From NCBI RefSeq assembly GCF_000315795.1, contig NZ_ANHY01000010.1, forward strand, positions 62,001 to 126,000: 64,000 nt of DNA, read 5' to 3'. Source of the stretch: Caenispirillum salinarum AK4 (lineage in GTDB: Bacteria > Pseudomonadota > Alphaproteobacteria > Rhodospirillales > Rhodospirillaceae). Shown piece by piece: positions 39,377 to 48,428 of the stretch. The notes under the pieces were generated by a model. It was not told where the DNA came from. It saw only the letters and a program-made list of their open reading frames with translations, and made no database searches. The position numbers were made by a program, and so were the translations under genes. Each line of letters opens with the position of its first letter. The stretch's first letter is position 1.

Positions 39377-40798
39377 TCAGCGGGTTTCCACGGTCAGGTC
39401 GAGGGCACCGCCGCGACCGCCCGAAGCCATCACCTCGCGCATGGACAGGCCGCGGGGATTGTCCAGCGACACGTCAAGCTCGGTCTTTTCCGTCAGGAAG
39501 GCGCCGATGCCTTCGGCCAGGGCCCCGGCGTCCTCACGCCCGACGACGGCAGCCGCACCCATGGCCGCGACCATGCCCAGCATGGCCGCCTGCTGTTCCG
39601 CCGCGCGCGGGCCGCCGGCGTCCTGGCGGATTGCCTCGTGCACCCACCCGGTGTGGGAGACCGTCAAGCGGAAGTCCGTGGCAACGGCGCCCATCGCGGC
39701 GTTGATCAGCGCCTCGCGCTGCGCGTCGGCCGGCACGTCGGTGACCGCCGCCGGGTCCAGCTCATAGCCGGTGCCGGCGGCCGACATCTCGATAAAGCCA
39801 AGGCCGTCGGCGTCGAACCGCATGGTTTCCAGCGCGAAGGCGCCGTCGTCATAGGTGCTGACGGCGCGGCCCGAGATGGCGAAGGGCTCCTCGGCCGCCG
39901 GCCCCAGCACGTCGGCCAGCCGGGCCAGTTGCGCCGATCCCATGTTCTGGCGCTGGTCGATGGCCAGATCATCAAGGATGAAGGTACCCGCCATGACCAC
40001 GTCGCCCACGTGCACCGGGTCCTCCAGCGCAAAGCGGCCCAGACGGAAGATCTCCACGCCGTCCTCCACGGCCGAGACATCGGCCACCTCGAAGGCGCCG
40101 TAACGGGTGACCGCCATGATGTCTTCCTCGTCGGCCCCGCGCAGGGCGGCGGCGACCGCATCGGCCACTTCCACGCCCTCCACCGAGAAACGGCCCAGGC
40201 TGGCGGCGTTGTCCCGCTTGGCGAAGGCGCCATCAGTCAGCCCGAACCGCCCGACCGTGCCGTCGGCCACGTCGGAGATGCTCAGGCCGCCCAGGCTGAG
40301 CGTGTCGCCGTCTTCTGCCGCGGAAAGATCGCCGATGTCCACCGACTCCACCGACAATGCGCGCAGGGCCTCCACCGGATCGCTGTAGCCGCCGGCCTCG
40401 CCCCGCAGGGTGCGGGTCAGGCGCTCGAAGTCGGGATGCGAGAGACCGCGGACGCTCAGGGTCTCGGCCGTGACCGTGAGGTCGTCTTCCGAAAGCGCCA
40501 GATCCGCCATGTCCACGGCGTCCACGCGATCGGCATCCCCCGACGCAGAAGCCGCACCGCCGCGCAGGGTCGCGCCGTCGGCCAGCGTCATGGTGAAGCC
40601 GTCGACGCTGACCGAGCCCAAGGGCGACGCGGAAAGACCGTCGACCGTCAGCGTCGCGCCCGGCGGCAGTTGCGCCCGCACGTCCTCCAGCGCCTGCTCG
40701 GCGTGCGCCGTCGCCACGCTGCCGGCGTAAATCCAGCCGCCGCCCGCCACCACGGCAAGCACCGCCGCGCCGATCCCGATCCCCACGCCCTTGTTCAT
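39377..40798 (-). CDS. Exported/anchored protein with repeated beta-strand pattern (DUF945/AsmA-like), function unknown
   Basis: 473 aa. A single N-terminal membrane anchor (GIGAAVLAVVAGGGWIYAG) is followed by a long, acidic, Ala/Asp/Gly-rich domain in which short strands recur: TLTVDGLSASPLGSVSVDGF, DLTVTAETLSVRGL, DTLSLGGLSISDV, FSVEGVEVADAV. This repeated 'layer' pattern recalls AsmA/YdgA (DUF945)-type periplasmic beta-rich proteins. No catalytic motif is seen. The ATG at 40798 is preceded by AGGAGGGACG; the frame extends upstream to 40885 without support. Probably monocistronic, with its own terminator. Confidence 0.65.
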   Translation of the reverse strand: MNKGVGIGIGAAVLAVVAGGGWIYAGSVATAHAEQALEDVRAQLPPGATLTVDGLSASPLGSVSVDGFTMTLADGATLRGGAASASGDADRVDAVDMADLALSEDDLTVTAETLSVRGLSHPDFERLTRTLRGEAGGYSDPVEALRALSVESVDIGDLSAAEDGDTLSLGGLSISDVADGTVGRFGLTDGAFAKRDNAASLGRFSVEGVEVADAVAAALRGADEEDIMAVTRYGAFEVADVSAVEDGVEIFRLGRFALEDPVHVGDVVMAGTFILDDLAIDQRQNMGSAQLARLADVLGPAAEEPFAISGRAVSTYDDGAFALETMRFDADGLGFIEMSAAGTGYELDPAAVTDVPADAQREALINAAMGAVATDFRLTVSHTGWVHEAIRQDAGGPRAAEQQAAMLGMVAAMGAAAVVGREDAGALAEGIGAFLTEKTELDVSLDNPRGLSMREVMASGGRGGALDLTVETR

Positions 40799-40989
40799 GA
40801 TGTCGTCCCTCCTGTGCGGCGCGCCAACAGCCCCTCGGGCGCGAAAACGGTGAGCACTGTGTTTCATCGCCGCCAGCAAGTCCATGAAAAGTTTGGCGAC
40901 ACCCGACGGTCCGCGCCGCGCTGGACAACCCGGCCCGCAATGGACCAGTCTGGCGTCACCGCAACGCTCAGGCCGCCCGCCCCAACGCC

Positions 40990-41580
40990 ATGCCCGACGC
41001 CGTCCTGCCCCGCCGCTTCATCTTCCTGCGCCACGGCCGGTCGGCCTGGAACGCGCGGGGTCTGGTCGCCGGGCAGGAGGACGTGCCGCTGGACGACCAG
41101 GGGCGGGCCGAGGCCGAGGCGGCGGCCGACGTGATGGCGGACGTGCCGCTGTCGGGCGCCTGGTGCAGCCCCCTCAGCCGCTGTCGCGATACCCTGGCAC
41201 CGCTGCTCCGCCGCCGGCCGGACCTGCCGGTGACCGTCGTGCCCGACCTGATGGAGCGGCACTGGGGCGTTTACCAGAACGGCCCCGTGAAGGCCCGTCC
41301 GCCCCGGGCCGAAACGCCCCGGGGCGGCGAGCCGGCGGCGGCCTTCCACGCCCGCGCCCTGGCCGCCATCGCTTCGGCCGGGACAGAGCACGTCGGGGCG
41401 CCGCCGCCGCTGATCGTGGCGCACGCGGGCATCTTCCGCTGCCTGATGGACCACCTGGGCCTGCCGGGCGCGGACGCCACGGTCGCCAACGCCATGCCCC
41501 TTCTGATCGAGCCGGCCGCACCGGCGCCCCGCCGCGTCCGGCCGCTGCATCCGCCCGTTTCCGCCCCCGTCGAGAGGTAA
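40990..41580 (+). CDS. Histidine phosphatase family protein (phosphoglycerate-mutase-like)
   Basis: 196 aa. The catalytic RHG motif is FIFLRHGRSAWN (residues 10-21), followed by LDDQGRAEAEAAADVM, the second arginine region SPLSRCRDTLAPL, Glu in DLMERHWGVYQNG, and the second catalytic His in PLIVAHAGIFRCLM. All four core residues are kept, so it should be an active phosphatase or phosphomutase; substrates in this family range from sugar phosphates to phosphoproteins. It is 3 bases upstream of the gamma-glutamylcyclotransferase-like gene, so the two form an operon. Confidence 0.9.
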   Translation: MPDAVLPRRFIFLRHGRSAWNARGLVAGQEDVPLDDQGRAEAEAAADVMADVPLSGAWCSPLSRCRDTLAPLLRRRPDLPVTVVPDLMERHWGVYQNGPVKARPPRAETPRGGEPAAAFHARALAAIASAGTEHVGAPPPLIVAHAGIFRCLMDHLGLPGADATVANAMPLLIEPAAPAPRRVRPLHPPVSAPVER

Positions 41581-41583
41581 TCC

Positions 41584-42384
41584 GTGCCCGAAGCCACGCT
41601 CTATTTCGCCTACGGCTCCAACCTCAACGCCGAGGACTGGGGACGCTGGTGCGCCGCCCGCCCCGGCACCGCCGATCCGGCCTGCATGACGCCGGTGGGC
41701 GCCGCCATGCTGCCCGACCATGAACTGGCGTTCTCCCGCCATTCCACGGGGCGGAAGGGTGGCGTGCTCGACATCCGCCCGCGCTCCGGCCATGCGGTGG
41801 AGGGCGTGCTGATGGCCGTATCCCCGGCGGGGTGGGAGCTTCTGGACATCAAGGAAGGCGTCGGCTTCGCCTACGAGCGCATTCCCGTCCGGGTGCGGGA
41901 CCACGGCGGCCTGTGGCGCGACGTCACCACCTATCGCGTCCTGCCCGAGGAAGCCCGGCCGCACGTCCCGCTCCACGAGCACTATGTCTCCGTCTGCGCC
42001 GAGGGATTGCGCCGCCACGGCCTGAGCCCGGCCCGCCTTCTGGACGCCGCCGCCGGCCGCCCGGCCCGCTCCGCCGCCGACGGCCTGTTCATCCCCGACG
42101 GCCTGCGCGAGGCGCTGGACCGCGCGCTCACCGATGCCGAGCGCCAGACGCTGACTGCCGCGACGGCGGGCGCGTCCGTTCACGACAGCGGCGCCCTTGG
42201 GCCCGGCGATGGACAGGCGGCCGGTGCCTTCCTGCCGAGCGAGGCGCTGGAGGACCTGGTGGCCCGCATCGATCCGCTGGCCGGCTCCGGCCCCTACCGC
42301 TTCGCCCGCGACCTGCTGACCGTCACCACCGGCGACGGTGCCTCCGCCCGCGCCTGGGCCTATGTGGTGCCTCAGATCACGTAG
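41584..42384 (+). CDS. Gamma-glutamylcyclotransferase-family protein
   Basis: 266 aa, GTG start at 41584, 3 bases after the preceding stop. The GGCT-fold start YFAYGSNLNAEDW (residues 7-19) forms the substrate-binding loop, and GWELLDIKEGVGFAYERIPV carries the conserved acidic residue used as the catalytic base. The fold normally occupies about 120-150 residues; here a C-terminal extension of about 100 residues follows (DGLREALDRALTDAERQTL, YRFARDLLTVTTGD), not recognised. Related enzymes release 5-oxoproline from gamma-glutamyl compounds. The 3' end overlaps the convergent membrane-protein gene by 13 bases. Confidence 0.8.
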   Translation: MPEATLYFAYGSNLNAEDWGRWCAARPGTADPACMTPVGAAMLPDHELAFSRHSTGRKGGVLDIRPRSGHAVEGVLMAVSPAGWELLDIKEGVGFAYERIPVRVRDHGGLWRDVTTYRVLPEEARPHVPLHEHYVSVCAEGLRRHGLSPARLLDAAAGRPARSAADGLFIPDGLREALDRALTDAERQTLTAATAGASVHDSGALGPGDGQAAGAFLPSEALEDLVARIDPLAGSGPYRFARDLLTVTTGDGASARAWAYVVPQIT

Positions 42385-42836
42385 CCGATGAACCGTCCCG
42401 CCGCGAGGGCCGTCGGCCAGCACAGCAGGGACACCGCCGCGAGCAGCTTCTCCAGCCCCGGCCGTCCGCCTCCCCGTCGGCGCAGGGCGAGCGCCGCCAG
42501 GGCATTGGCTGCGCCCAGCACCACCAGCGCCATCTTGGCCTGGAACAGGCCGAGGGAGGCATAGTCCCGCGCCTGCACGGAAAACAGCAGAAGCCCCGTG
42601 ACGATGGCCGTTGCCAGCCCGACCGCCGCCACGGGAGCCAGAAGGCGCTCCACATCCCGTCGCGCCACCGCCGGCCACAGGCCCAGCAGCTTCAGGTCCA
42701 GCGGCACCACCGCTCCGACCAGAAGCGCGAGCCCGAGAACGTGACCGGCGTTCACGGCCGGATACGTCCAGCGGGAAAAGCGCAGGTGCGTGGCGATGCC
42801 GGACGCCTCCAGCGCCGCCAGGACCGTGTCCAACAC
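42372..42836 (-). CDS. Small membrane protein, DUF6644-like
   Basis: 154 aa with four hydrophobic segments: WTYPAVNAGHVLGLALLVG, LLAPVAAVGLATAIVTGLLL, LFQAKMALVVLGAANALAAL and LLAAVSLLCWPTALAAGRF. The pattern (NAGHVLGLALLVGAVVPLDL, conserved His in helix 1, FQAKM in helix 3) matches the DUF6644 membrane family, often found beside DUF6152 proteins, which is the case here (12 bases upstream). GTG start at 42836 is inferred because no ATG gives a full first helix. Function unknown; possible heme or quinone site from the helix His. Confidence 0.75.
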   Translation of the reverse strand: MLDTVLAALEASGIATHLRFSRWTYPAVNAGHVLGLALLVGAVVPLDLKLLGLWPAVARRDVERLLAPVAAVGLATAIVTGLLLFSVQARDYASLGLFQAKMALVVLGAANALAALALRRRGGGRPGLEKLLAAVSLLCWPTALAAGRFIGYVI

Positions 42837-42848
42837 CGGGCGCGGACG

Positions 42849-43217
42849 TCAGTCGCGTTCCGGATAGAGCACGTGTTCCGTGCCGTCGATGATGACCCGC
42901 TCGGCCTTGATGACCTTGCGGTCGGCGTCGGCGGCAGTCTCGCCGATGACCGTCATCTCGACACCCTCCACCAGTTTTTCGGGCGTCAGGCCGGCGCGGT
43001 CGTTGCGCCAGGGCTGGCCGACCTCCACCAGCCAGGCGGTGCCGGCGACGTCGAGCGTCACCTCGCCGTGCGGATTGCCGAGCTTTACGGCGGTGATGGT
43101 GCCGGTCAGGCGGGTGTTTTCGCCCTCGGTCCAGCGCCAGCCGTGATGCGCCGTGGCGGCGGCGGGCATGGCGGCGGCCAGGACGGCGGCGGCGAGCAGG
43201 GTGCGGGCCAGGCGCAT
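42849..43217 (-). CDS. DUF6152-like small periplasmic protein
   Basis: 122 aa. Signal peptide MRLARTLLAAAVLAAAMPAAA, then a mature start AHHGWRWTEGENTRLTGTI, and a small beta domain (NPHGEVTLDVAGTAWLVEVG, VEGVEMTVIGETAADAD, KAERVIIDGTEHVLYPERD). This is the DUF6152 pattern, an OB-like fold with an N-terminal HH motif that may bind metal. ATG at 43217 preceded by TGGAGGACAA. Co-transcribed with the downstream DUF6644-like gene. No proven function. Confidence 0.8.
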   Translation of the reverse strand: MRLARTLLAAAVLAAAMPAAATAHHGWRWTEGENTRLTGTITAVKLGNPHGEVTLDVAGTAWLVEVGQPWRNDRAGLTPEKLVEGVEMTVIGETAADADRKVIKAERVIIDGTEHVLYPERD

Positions 43218-43308
43218 GGCATTGTCCTCCATAAGCGGCGTGACCACGTTGATGTGTTGTCGGCCATGCCCGGCCTCAACGCCTGCCCACCGACCGGAGG
43301 CACCGCCC

Positions 43309-44505
43309 ATGCCGCTGCCCGCCATCCGCGCCCTGGTTCCGATGCTCTGCCTGATGGTGCTGGCCGCCTGCTCGCCCGGCCGCACGGTTGAGGCCGTCGA
43401 CCTGCTGACCGACCTGGCCGACCCGCCGCCGCTGCCCGAGGCGCTGGCGGCGGTGGAGCGGCAGGAGATCGCCGGCCCCGCCGACCTGTACCGCGCGACA
43501 GATGTCGCGCCCGAGGCCGCCCTGGTGGTCGTGCCCGGTGCGGCGGAGGAAGGCCGCCGCGATCCCCGGCTGGTGCGGTTCGCCGCCACGCTGGCGGATG
43601 CGGGGTTCCTGGTGTTGGTTCCGGGTCTGGCGGGCGACGATCCCCTGCGCCTCTCGGCCGGCGACGCCGATGCGGTCGCCCGCGGGGTACAGCGCCTGAC
43701 CGGGACGGCGGCGGTGGCCGAGGTGGGGCTGGTCGGCATCTCCTACGCCGCCGGGCCGGCCCTGCTGGCCGCCCTGCGGCCGGCGGTGCGCGAGCATGTC
43801 GGGTTCGTGCTGGTGATCGGTGGCTATCACGACATCACCGCCGCCATCACCTACATGACCACCGGCGCCTACCGCGTCGCTCCGGGCGCCGGCTGGCGGA
43901 CGGGGCCGGTGGACCGCCAGGCCAAGTGGCGTTTCCTGTTGGCCAACGCCGGGCGCGTCGGCGCGGGCACCGATGACGCCGAGACTTTGCGCGCCATCGC
44001 CCGCCGTCGCCTCGCCGCGCCCGGTGCCGGGGTTGCGGCGCTGACGCAGGCCCTGGGGCCGGAGGCGCGGGCGGTGTGGCGGCTGCTGTCCAACGACGAT
44101 CCCGACCGGGTGCCGGCTCTTATCGACGCCCTGCCGGACGCGCTGCGCACCGAGATCCGGGCGCTGGACCTGTCGCGCCGCGACCTGGACCGATTGACGG
44201 CCGAGGTAATCCTGATCCACGGCCGCGATGATCCCATGGTGCCGTGGACCGAAAGCCGCGCCCTGGCCGAGCGCATCGGGCCGGATCAGGCGCGGCTGTA
44301 CGTGGTCGACGGCCTGTACCACGTCGACATGGGTGACCTGAGCGCCGGCGACGGCCTCGCGCTGCTGCGGGCGGCCTACCGCCTGCTGAAGGCGCGGGAC
44401 GAAGCGCCGGCGCCGAGCGCGCCCGCCCCTGCCCGTTCCGTCACCTCGGCAGGGCGAACACGACGTCGCGGCGGACTTCCGCGCCGGTCGCGGTGTCGCG
44501 CATGA
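43309..44505 (+). CDS. Alpha/beta hydrolase lipoprotein
   Basis: 398 aa. Signal peptide with lipobox (ALVPMLCLMVLAAC), so it should be an outer- or inner-membrane lipoprotein. An alpha/beta hydrolase fold is visible: ALVVVPGAAEEGRRD (oxyanion region), nucleophile elbow GLVGISYAAGPAL, acid in LIHGRDDPMVPW and catalytic His in DGLYHVDMGD. ATG at 43309 follows CCGGAGGCACC. The last about 20 residues are Arg-rich and overlap the convergent ccoG gene by 65 bases, so the true C terminus may be functionally dispensable. Substrate unknown. Confidence 0.82.
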   Translation: MPLPAIRALVPMLCLMVLAACSPGRTVEAVDLLTDLADPPPLPEALAAVERQEIAGPADLYRATDVAPEAALVVVPGAAEEGRRDPRLVRFAATLADAGFLVLVPGLAGDDPLRLSAGDADAVARGVQRLTGTAAVAEVGLVGISYAAGPALLAALRPAVREHVGFVLVIGGYHDITAAITYMTTGAYRVAPGAGWRTGPVDRQAKWRFLLANAGRVGAGTDDAETLRAIARRRLAAPGAGVAALTQALGPEARAVWRLLSNDDPDRVPALIDALPDALRTEIRALDLSRRDLDRLTAEVILIHGRDDPMVPWTESRALAERIGPDQARLYVVDGLYHVDMGDLSAGDGLALLRAAYRLLKARDEAPAPSAPAPARSVTSAGRTRRRGGLPRRSRCRA

Positions 44506-45868
44506 CCAGCGTCATGTCCGAGACGTCGGCGTCCGGTCCGGGCACGGTGACGAACACCTTGCGCGAGACGTGCCGGCCGCCCTCCACCGCAAGCTCCACG
44601 CCCTCGCCCTCGCCCGAAGCATCCAGCGTCTCGATGCGGGCGCTGGGGTTGCCGGCGACCTCCAGCGCGAAACGGCGGTCCTGCTCCCGCTTGTTGAGGA
44701 TCTTCAGGTCGTAGGCATTGCGGATGGACCCATCGGACAGGCGCACGTAAAGCGGGCTGCGCTCCTGGATGAGGGCCACCTCCAGGTCGCTGCGCATGAG
44801 GAACGTGCCCAGCACGCCCACGCAGATCACGCCGATCACGGCGGCGAAGGCGATGGTCCGGGGCCGCACGATGCGGCTGGGCTCGGCCCGGCCGACACGG
44901 CGGGCGCGGGCGTTCGCCAGGGAGTCGAACGCGATGAGGCCGCGGTCGAGGCCGACCTTGTCCATCATCGTGTCGCAGGCGTCGATGCACAGGCCGCAGT
45001 TGATGCAGTCGGCGTTGACGCCCTCGCGAATGTCGATGCCCATCGGGCACACCTGGACGCACTGCTGGCAGCTCACGCAATCGCCGAAGCCGGCGGCGCG
45101 GCGCTCCTCCCAGGTCTGCGACTTGCGCTTGGCCGCGCGGGCGTCGCCCCGGTCGTCGCGGTAGGTCACGACCAGGCTGTGCTCATCCAGCATGCAGGAC
45201 TGCAGGCGCGGCCACGGGCACATGTAGTTGCAGAACTGCTCCCGCGCGAAGCCGGCCAGCAGATAGGTGGTCCCGCCCAGGATCAGGACCGTCGTCCACA
45301 TCCACAGGCCCGCGTCCAGCGTCAGGTAGTCCATCAGCGCCGCCGGGGCGTCGGTGAAATAGAAGCTGAAGGTCGCGCCGAACGCCGCCGCCACGGCGAT
45401 CCACGTCATGTGCTTGCCGCCGCGCCGCAAGAGCTTGCGGGTGCTCCACGGGGCGGCATCCATCTTCATGCGGGCGGCGCGGTCGCCTTCCCACATCTTC
45501 TCGATGCGGACGAAGATGTCGGTAAAGACCGTCTGCGGGCACGAGAACCCGCACCACACGCGCCCGGCCACGGAGGCGGTCATGAACAGCGCCACCGTGC
45601 CCAGCACAAGGGCCACGGCCATGTAGACGATGTCCTGCGGCCAGATGTTCATGTCGAACAGGAAGCCGCGCTTGTTGGCGATGTCCAGCAGAACCGCCTG
45701 GTCGGGAAGATCACCCGGCCGGTCCCACCGCAGCCACGGCACGATGAAGAAGACGGCCGCCAGCGTCCACCCGATGGCATCCTTCCACCGCCGGAACCGG
45801 CCGCGCACCGCCTTGGGATGAATCTTCTCGCGTGCCGCGTAAAGGGCGCCCGACGCCTCGGCCATCAT
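44441..45868 (-). CDS. ccoG: Cytochrome c oxidase accessory protein CcoG (FixG)
   Basis: 475 aa, membrane-bound iron-sulfur protein needed to supply copper for cbb3-type oxidase assembly. Two or more N-terminal helices (AIGWTLAAVFFIVPWLRW, DIVYMAVALVLGTVALF), then cysteine motifs CGFSCPQTVF and CNYMCPWPRLQSC, and two ferredoxin-type clusters CVSCQQCVQVCP and CINCGLCIDACD. A C-terminal Ig-like periplasmic domain closes the protein (SPLYVRLSDGSIRNAY). ATG 45868 or the adjacent ATG 45865 are both served by a GGAG site. No ccoNOQP is in the window. The upstream AT-rich region holds a TATAAT and a Fur-like sequence. Confidence 0.94.
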   Translation of the reverse strand: MMAEASGALYAAREKIHPKAVRGRFRRWKDAIGWTLAAVFFIVPWLRWDRPGDLPDQAVLLDIANKRGFLFDMNIWPQDIVYMAVALVLGTVALFMTASVAGRVWCGFSCPQTVFTDIFVRIEKMWEGDRAARMKMDAAPWSTRKLLRRGGKHMTWIAVAAAFGATFSFYFTDAPAALMDYLTLDAGLWMWTTVLILGGTTYLLAGFAREQFCNYMCPWPRLQSCMLDEHSLVVTYRDDRGDARAAKRKSQTWEERRAAGFGDCVSCQQCVQVCPMGIDIREGVNADCINCGLCIDACDTMMDKVGLDRGLIAFDSLANARARRVGRAEPSRIVRPRTIAFAAVIGVICVGVLGTFLMRSDLEVALIQERSPLYVRLSDGSIRNAYDLKILNKREQDRRFALEVAGNPSARIETLDASGEGEGVELAVEGGRHVSRKVFVTVPGPDADVSDMTLVMRDTATGAEVRRDVVFALPR

Positions 45869-45884
45869 CTGCTCCGCAAAATAT

Positions 45885-45905
45885 GCAAATCATAGTCATA
45901 TTATA
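45885..45905 (-). promoter_or_regulatory. AT-rich promoter of ccoG with possible Fur-like site
   Basis: On the minus strand TATAAT (45905-45900) is a perfect -10, about 32 bases before the start codon; no good -35 is seen, suggesting activator dependence. The plus-strand GCAAATCATAGTCATATTA (45885-45903) matches 12 of 19 positions of the enterobacterial Fur consensus and overlaps the -10. No FNR/FixK dyad (TTGAT-N4-ATCAA) was found. Regulation by iron is a suggestion only. Confidence 0.45.
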
Positions 45906-46064
45906 GTGCGTGGCGGCGGCGGGCGACACCATGATTCTGAAGGCGGAGGATGTCTGGGGCATCGGCTGGCTCTGGCGCGTGGTCCGGCAACGCGGCTCTG
46001 GCTCTTTGGAGAACGACCGGTTATGCAGGAAGATGACCGGAAAAGACGAAGAGGACCCGTCCCC

Positions 46065-47873
46065 ATGACCACCGCCCTCTCCTACCCCGACGCGCTGATC
46101 CGCAAGGTTCTTCAAGGCACTAAGACCATCGCCATGGTCGGTGCCAGCACCAACTGGAACCGGCCCAGCTACTTCGTCATGAAGTACCTGCAGGAAAAGG
46201 GCTATCGCGTCATCCCGGTCAACCCGGGTGCCGCCGGGCAGGAGCTGCTGGGCGAGGCCGTCTATCCCGATCTCAAATCCATCCCCGAGCCGGTGGACAT
46301 GGTCGACATCTTCCGCCGGCCCGACCACGTGCCGCCCATCGTGGAAGAGGCCATCGAGATCGGCGCCAAGTCGGTCTGGATGCAGTTGGGCGTCGTCAAC
46401 GAGGAAGCGGCAGCGCGGGCCGAGGCTGCCGGGCTGACGGTCATCATGGACCGCTGCCCCAAGATCGAGTTCGGGCGCCTGGGCGGCGAGTTGTCGTGGC
46501 AGGGGGTGAACTCCGGCATCGTGTCATCGAAGCCCCGCCGCGCCCCCGCCAGCGGCGCGCCCGCACAAAAGGCCGACACTGCCCAGGGTCCGCAGCGGGA
46601 GTACGGCTTCGAAACCCGCGCCATCCATGCCGGCTCGGCTCCCGATCCGACCACCGGCGCGCGCACGACGCCCATCTACCAGACCACGTCCTATGTGTTC
46701 GACGATGCCGACCACGCCGCCAACCTGTTCAACCTGCACACCTTCGGCTACATCTACTCGCGCCTGACCAATCCCACCGTCAGCGTGCTGGAGGAGCGCG
46801 TCGCCAGCCTGGAAGGCGGTCGGGCGGCGCTCTGCTGCGCTTCCGGCCATGCCGCGCAGTTCCTCACCTTCTTCACCCTGCTGGAGCCGGGCGACGAATT
46901 CGTCGCCTCGCGGAACCTCTACGGCGGGTCCATCACGCAGTTCGGGCTGTCGTTCAAGAAGCTGGGCTGGAACTGCCACTTCGTCGACCCGACGGACCCC
47001 GAGAACTTCAGGAAGGCCCTGACGCCCAAGTGCAAGGCCATCTTCCTTGAGGCGCTGGCCAACCCCGGCGGCATCGTGGTGGACGTGGAGGCCGTGGCGA
47101 AGATCGCCGACGAGGCCGGGATCCCGCTCATCGTCGACAACACCATGGCGACCCCCTACCTGATGCGCCCGATCGAATACGGCGCCGACCTGGTGGTGCA
47201 CTCCACCACCAAGTTCCTGGGCGGCCACGGCAACGCGGTCGGCGGCGCGATCGTGGAAAGCGGCACGTTCGACTGGGCGCGCAACGACAAGTTCCCCTCG
47301 CTGGCGAAGCCCGAGCCCGCCTACCACGGCCTGACCTTCTACGAGACCTTCGGCGACTTCGCCTTCACCACCAAGGCCCGCGCCGTGGCCCTGCGCGATT
47401 TCGGCCCCGCGCTGTCGCCGCAGAACGCCTTCCTGACCATCACGGGCATCGAGACCCTGCACATCCGCATGCAGCGCCACTGCGAGAACGCCCAGAAGGT
47501 CGCGGAATTCCTGGAGAACCACCCGCAGGTGGCGTGGGTCAGCTATCCGGGCCTCGGCTCCAGTCCGTTCAAGGGGCTGGTGGAGAAGTACCTGCCCAAG
47601 GGCTGCGGCGCAGTGTTCACCTTCGGCGTGAAGGGCGGATACGAGGTCGGCCGCCGCGTGGTGGAGGGGACGGAGGTGTTCAGCCACCTCGCCAACATCG
47701 GCGACACGCGCTCGCTGATCCTGCACCCGGCGTCGACCACCCACCGGCAGTTGACGGAAGAGCAGCAGATCGCCGCCGGCGCCGGCCCGGACACCATTCG
47801 CCTCTCCATCGGCCTGGAGACGGTCGACGACCTGATCGCCGACCTGGACGCGGCGCTGACCGCGGCGGCGTGA
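46065..47873 (+). CDS. CoA-binding domain fused to O-acetylhomoserine sulfhydrylase (MetY-like)
   Basis: 602 aa, two domains. Residues 1-150 form a CoA-binding (YccU-like) Rossmann domain: [63 protein letters not shown]. After an Ala/Pro-rich linker (about 155-175) comes a PLP-dependent gamma-family enzyme: [43 protein letters not shown], and the PLP lysine in [13 protein letters not shown]. It would make homocysteine from O-acetylhomoserine and sulfide. The ATG at 46065 has AGAGGACC upstream; 46023 is an alternative. The two parts are usually separate neighbouring genes, so the fusion suggests a functional link. Confidence 0.92.
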   Translation: MTTALSYPDALIRKVLQGTKTIAMVGASTNWNRPSYFVMKYLQEKGYRVIPVNPGAAGQELLGEAVYPDLKSIPEPVDMVDIFRRPDHVPPIVEEAIEIGAKSVWMQLGVVNEEAAARAEAAGLTVIMDRCPKIEFGRLGGELSWQGVNSGIVSSKPRRAPASGAPAQKADTAQGPQREYGFETRAIHAGSAPDPTTGARTTPIYQTTSYVFDDADHAANLFNLHTFGYIYSRLTNPTVSVLEERVASLEGGRAALCCASGHAAQFLTFFTLLEPGDEFVASRNLYGGSITQFGLSFKKLGWNCHFVDPTDPENFRKALTPKCKAIFLEALANPGGIVVDVEAVAKIADEAGIPLIVDNTMATPYLMRPIEYGADLVVHSTTKFLGGHGNAVGGAIVESGTFDWARNDKFPSLAKPEPAYHGLTFYETFGDFAFTTKARAVALRDFGPALSPQNAFLTITGIETLHIRMQRHCENAQKVAEFLENHPQVAWVSYPGLGSSPFKGLVEKYLPKGCGAVFTFGVKGGYEVGRRVVEGTEVFSHLANIGDTRSLILHPASTTHRQLTEEQQIAAGAGPDTIRLSIGLETVDDLIADLDAALTAAA

Positions 47874-47888
47874 GCCTGAGCGGCCGGA

Positions 47889-48212
47889 TCAATGCAGGTC
47901 CGGCAGATAGAACGTGGTGAAGGGCGTGCGGTAATGGACGGCGGCGGCGAAGCTGTCGCGCAGCAGCGTCGCCAGCGCCGGCTGGCGGGCCATCTGCTCG
48001 GCGATGGTTTCCGCCAGCCGCCGCGCCTCGTCCACCAGGTCCCGTTCGCACTGCCCGTCCTCGGTGGTGAAGGCGGTGTCGAGAAGCTCGTCGATGGCGG
48101 CGTGGCAGCGGGCGACGGGTTCGCGGGCGGTGTCCAGGCTCCGGCAGCGCGCCATGAGCGCCTCGACCTTCAGGCGGCGGAACTCGTGGCGGTAGTCACG
48201 GTAGCTCCCCAT
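47889..48212 (-). CDS. Small helical hypothetical protein
   Basis: 107 aa, all-helical, not recognised. It begins MGSYRDYRHEFRRLKVEALM, has three cysteines spaced along it (MARCRS, ARCHAAI, GQCERDL) and ends TPFTTFYLPDLH. No signal peptide. The ATG at 48212 is preceded by GGGAGGCC; a longer frame to 48272 lacks a good signal. Convergent with the MetY fusion gene (15-base gap). It may be read from the pyruvate carboxylase side, but 216 bases and a hairpin separate them. Confidence 0.65.
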   Translation of the reverse strand: MGSYRDYRHEFRRLKVEALMARCRSLDTAREPVARCHAAIDELLDTAFTTEDGQCERDLVDEARRLAETIAEQMARQPALATLLRDSFAAAVHYRTPFTTFYLPDLH

Positions 48213-48375
48213 GCAGGGCCTCCCTGTTGGCCGCGCGCCCGGCCGGGCGAGCGGAACGGATACGGGAGTCATTTCACGCGGCAGTCGTGTCCACGGTCAA
48301 TTACCCCTGATGGCGAGGCTTCCACAGGCCTGGAAACGCAGGTGTCTCAAGGTCTTCGCGGTCGAAGGAGGTAGG

Positions 48376-48409
48376 GACGCGGGCGGCGGAAAGAGGCACC
48401 GCCCGCGTC
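48376..48409 (-). terminator. Hairpin after the pyruvate carboxylase gene
   Basis: GACGCGGGCGG (48376-48386) and CCGCCCGCGTC (48399-48409) pair perfectly over 11 bp with a 12-base loop. On the minus strand it begins 19 bases after the stop at 48429. No U run follows, so termination may need Rho or it may protect the 3' end. The rest of 48213-48428 shows nothing further. Confidence 0.6.
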
Positions 48410-48428
48410 GAACGGAGTCGCGATCGCG

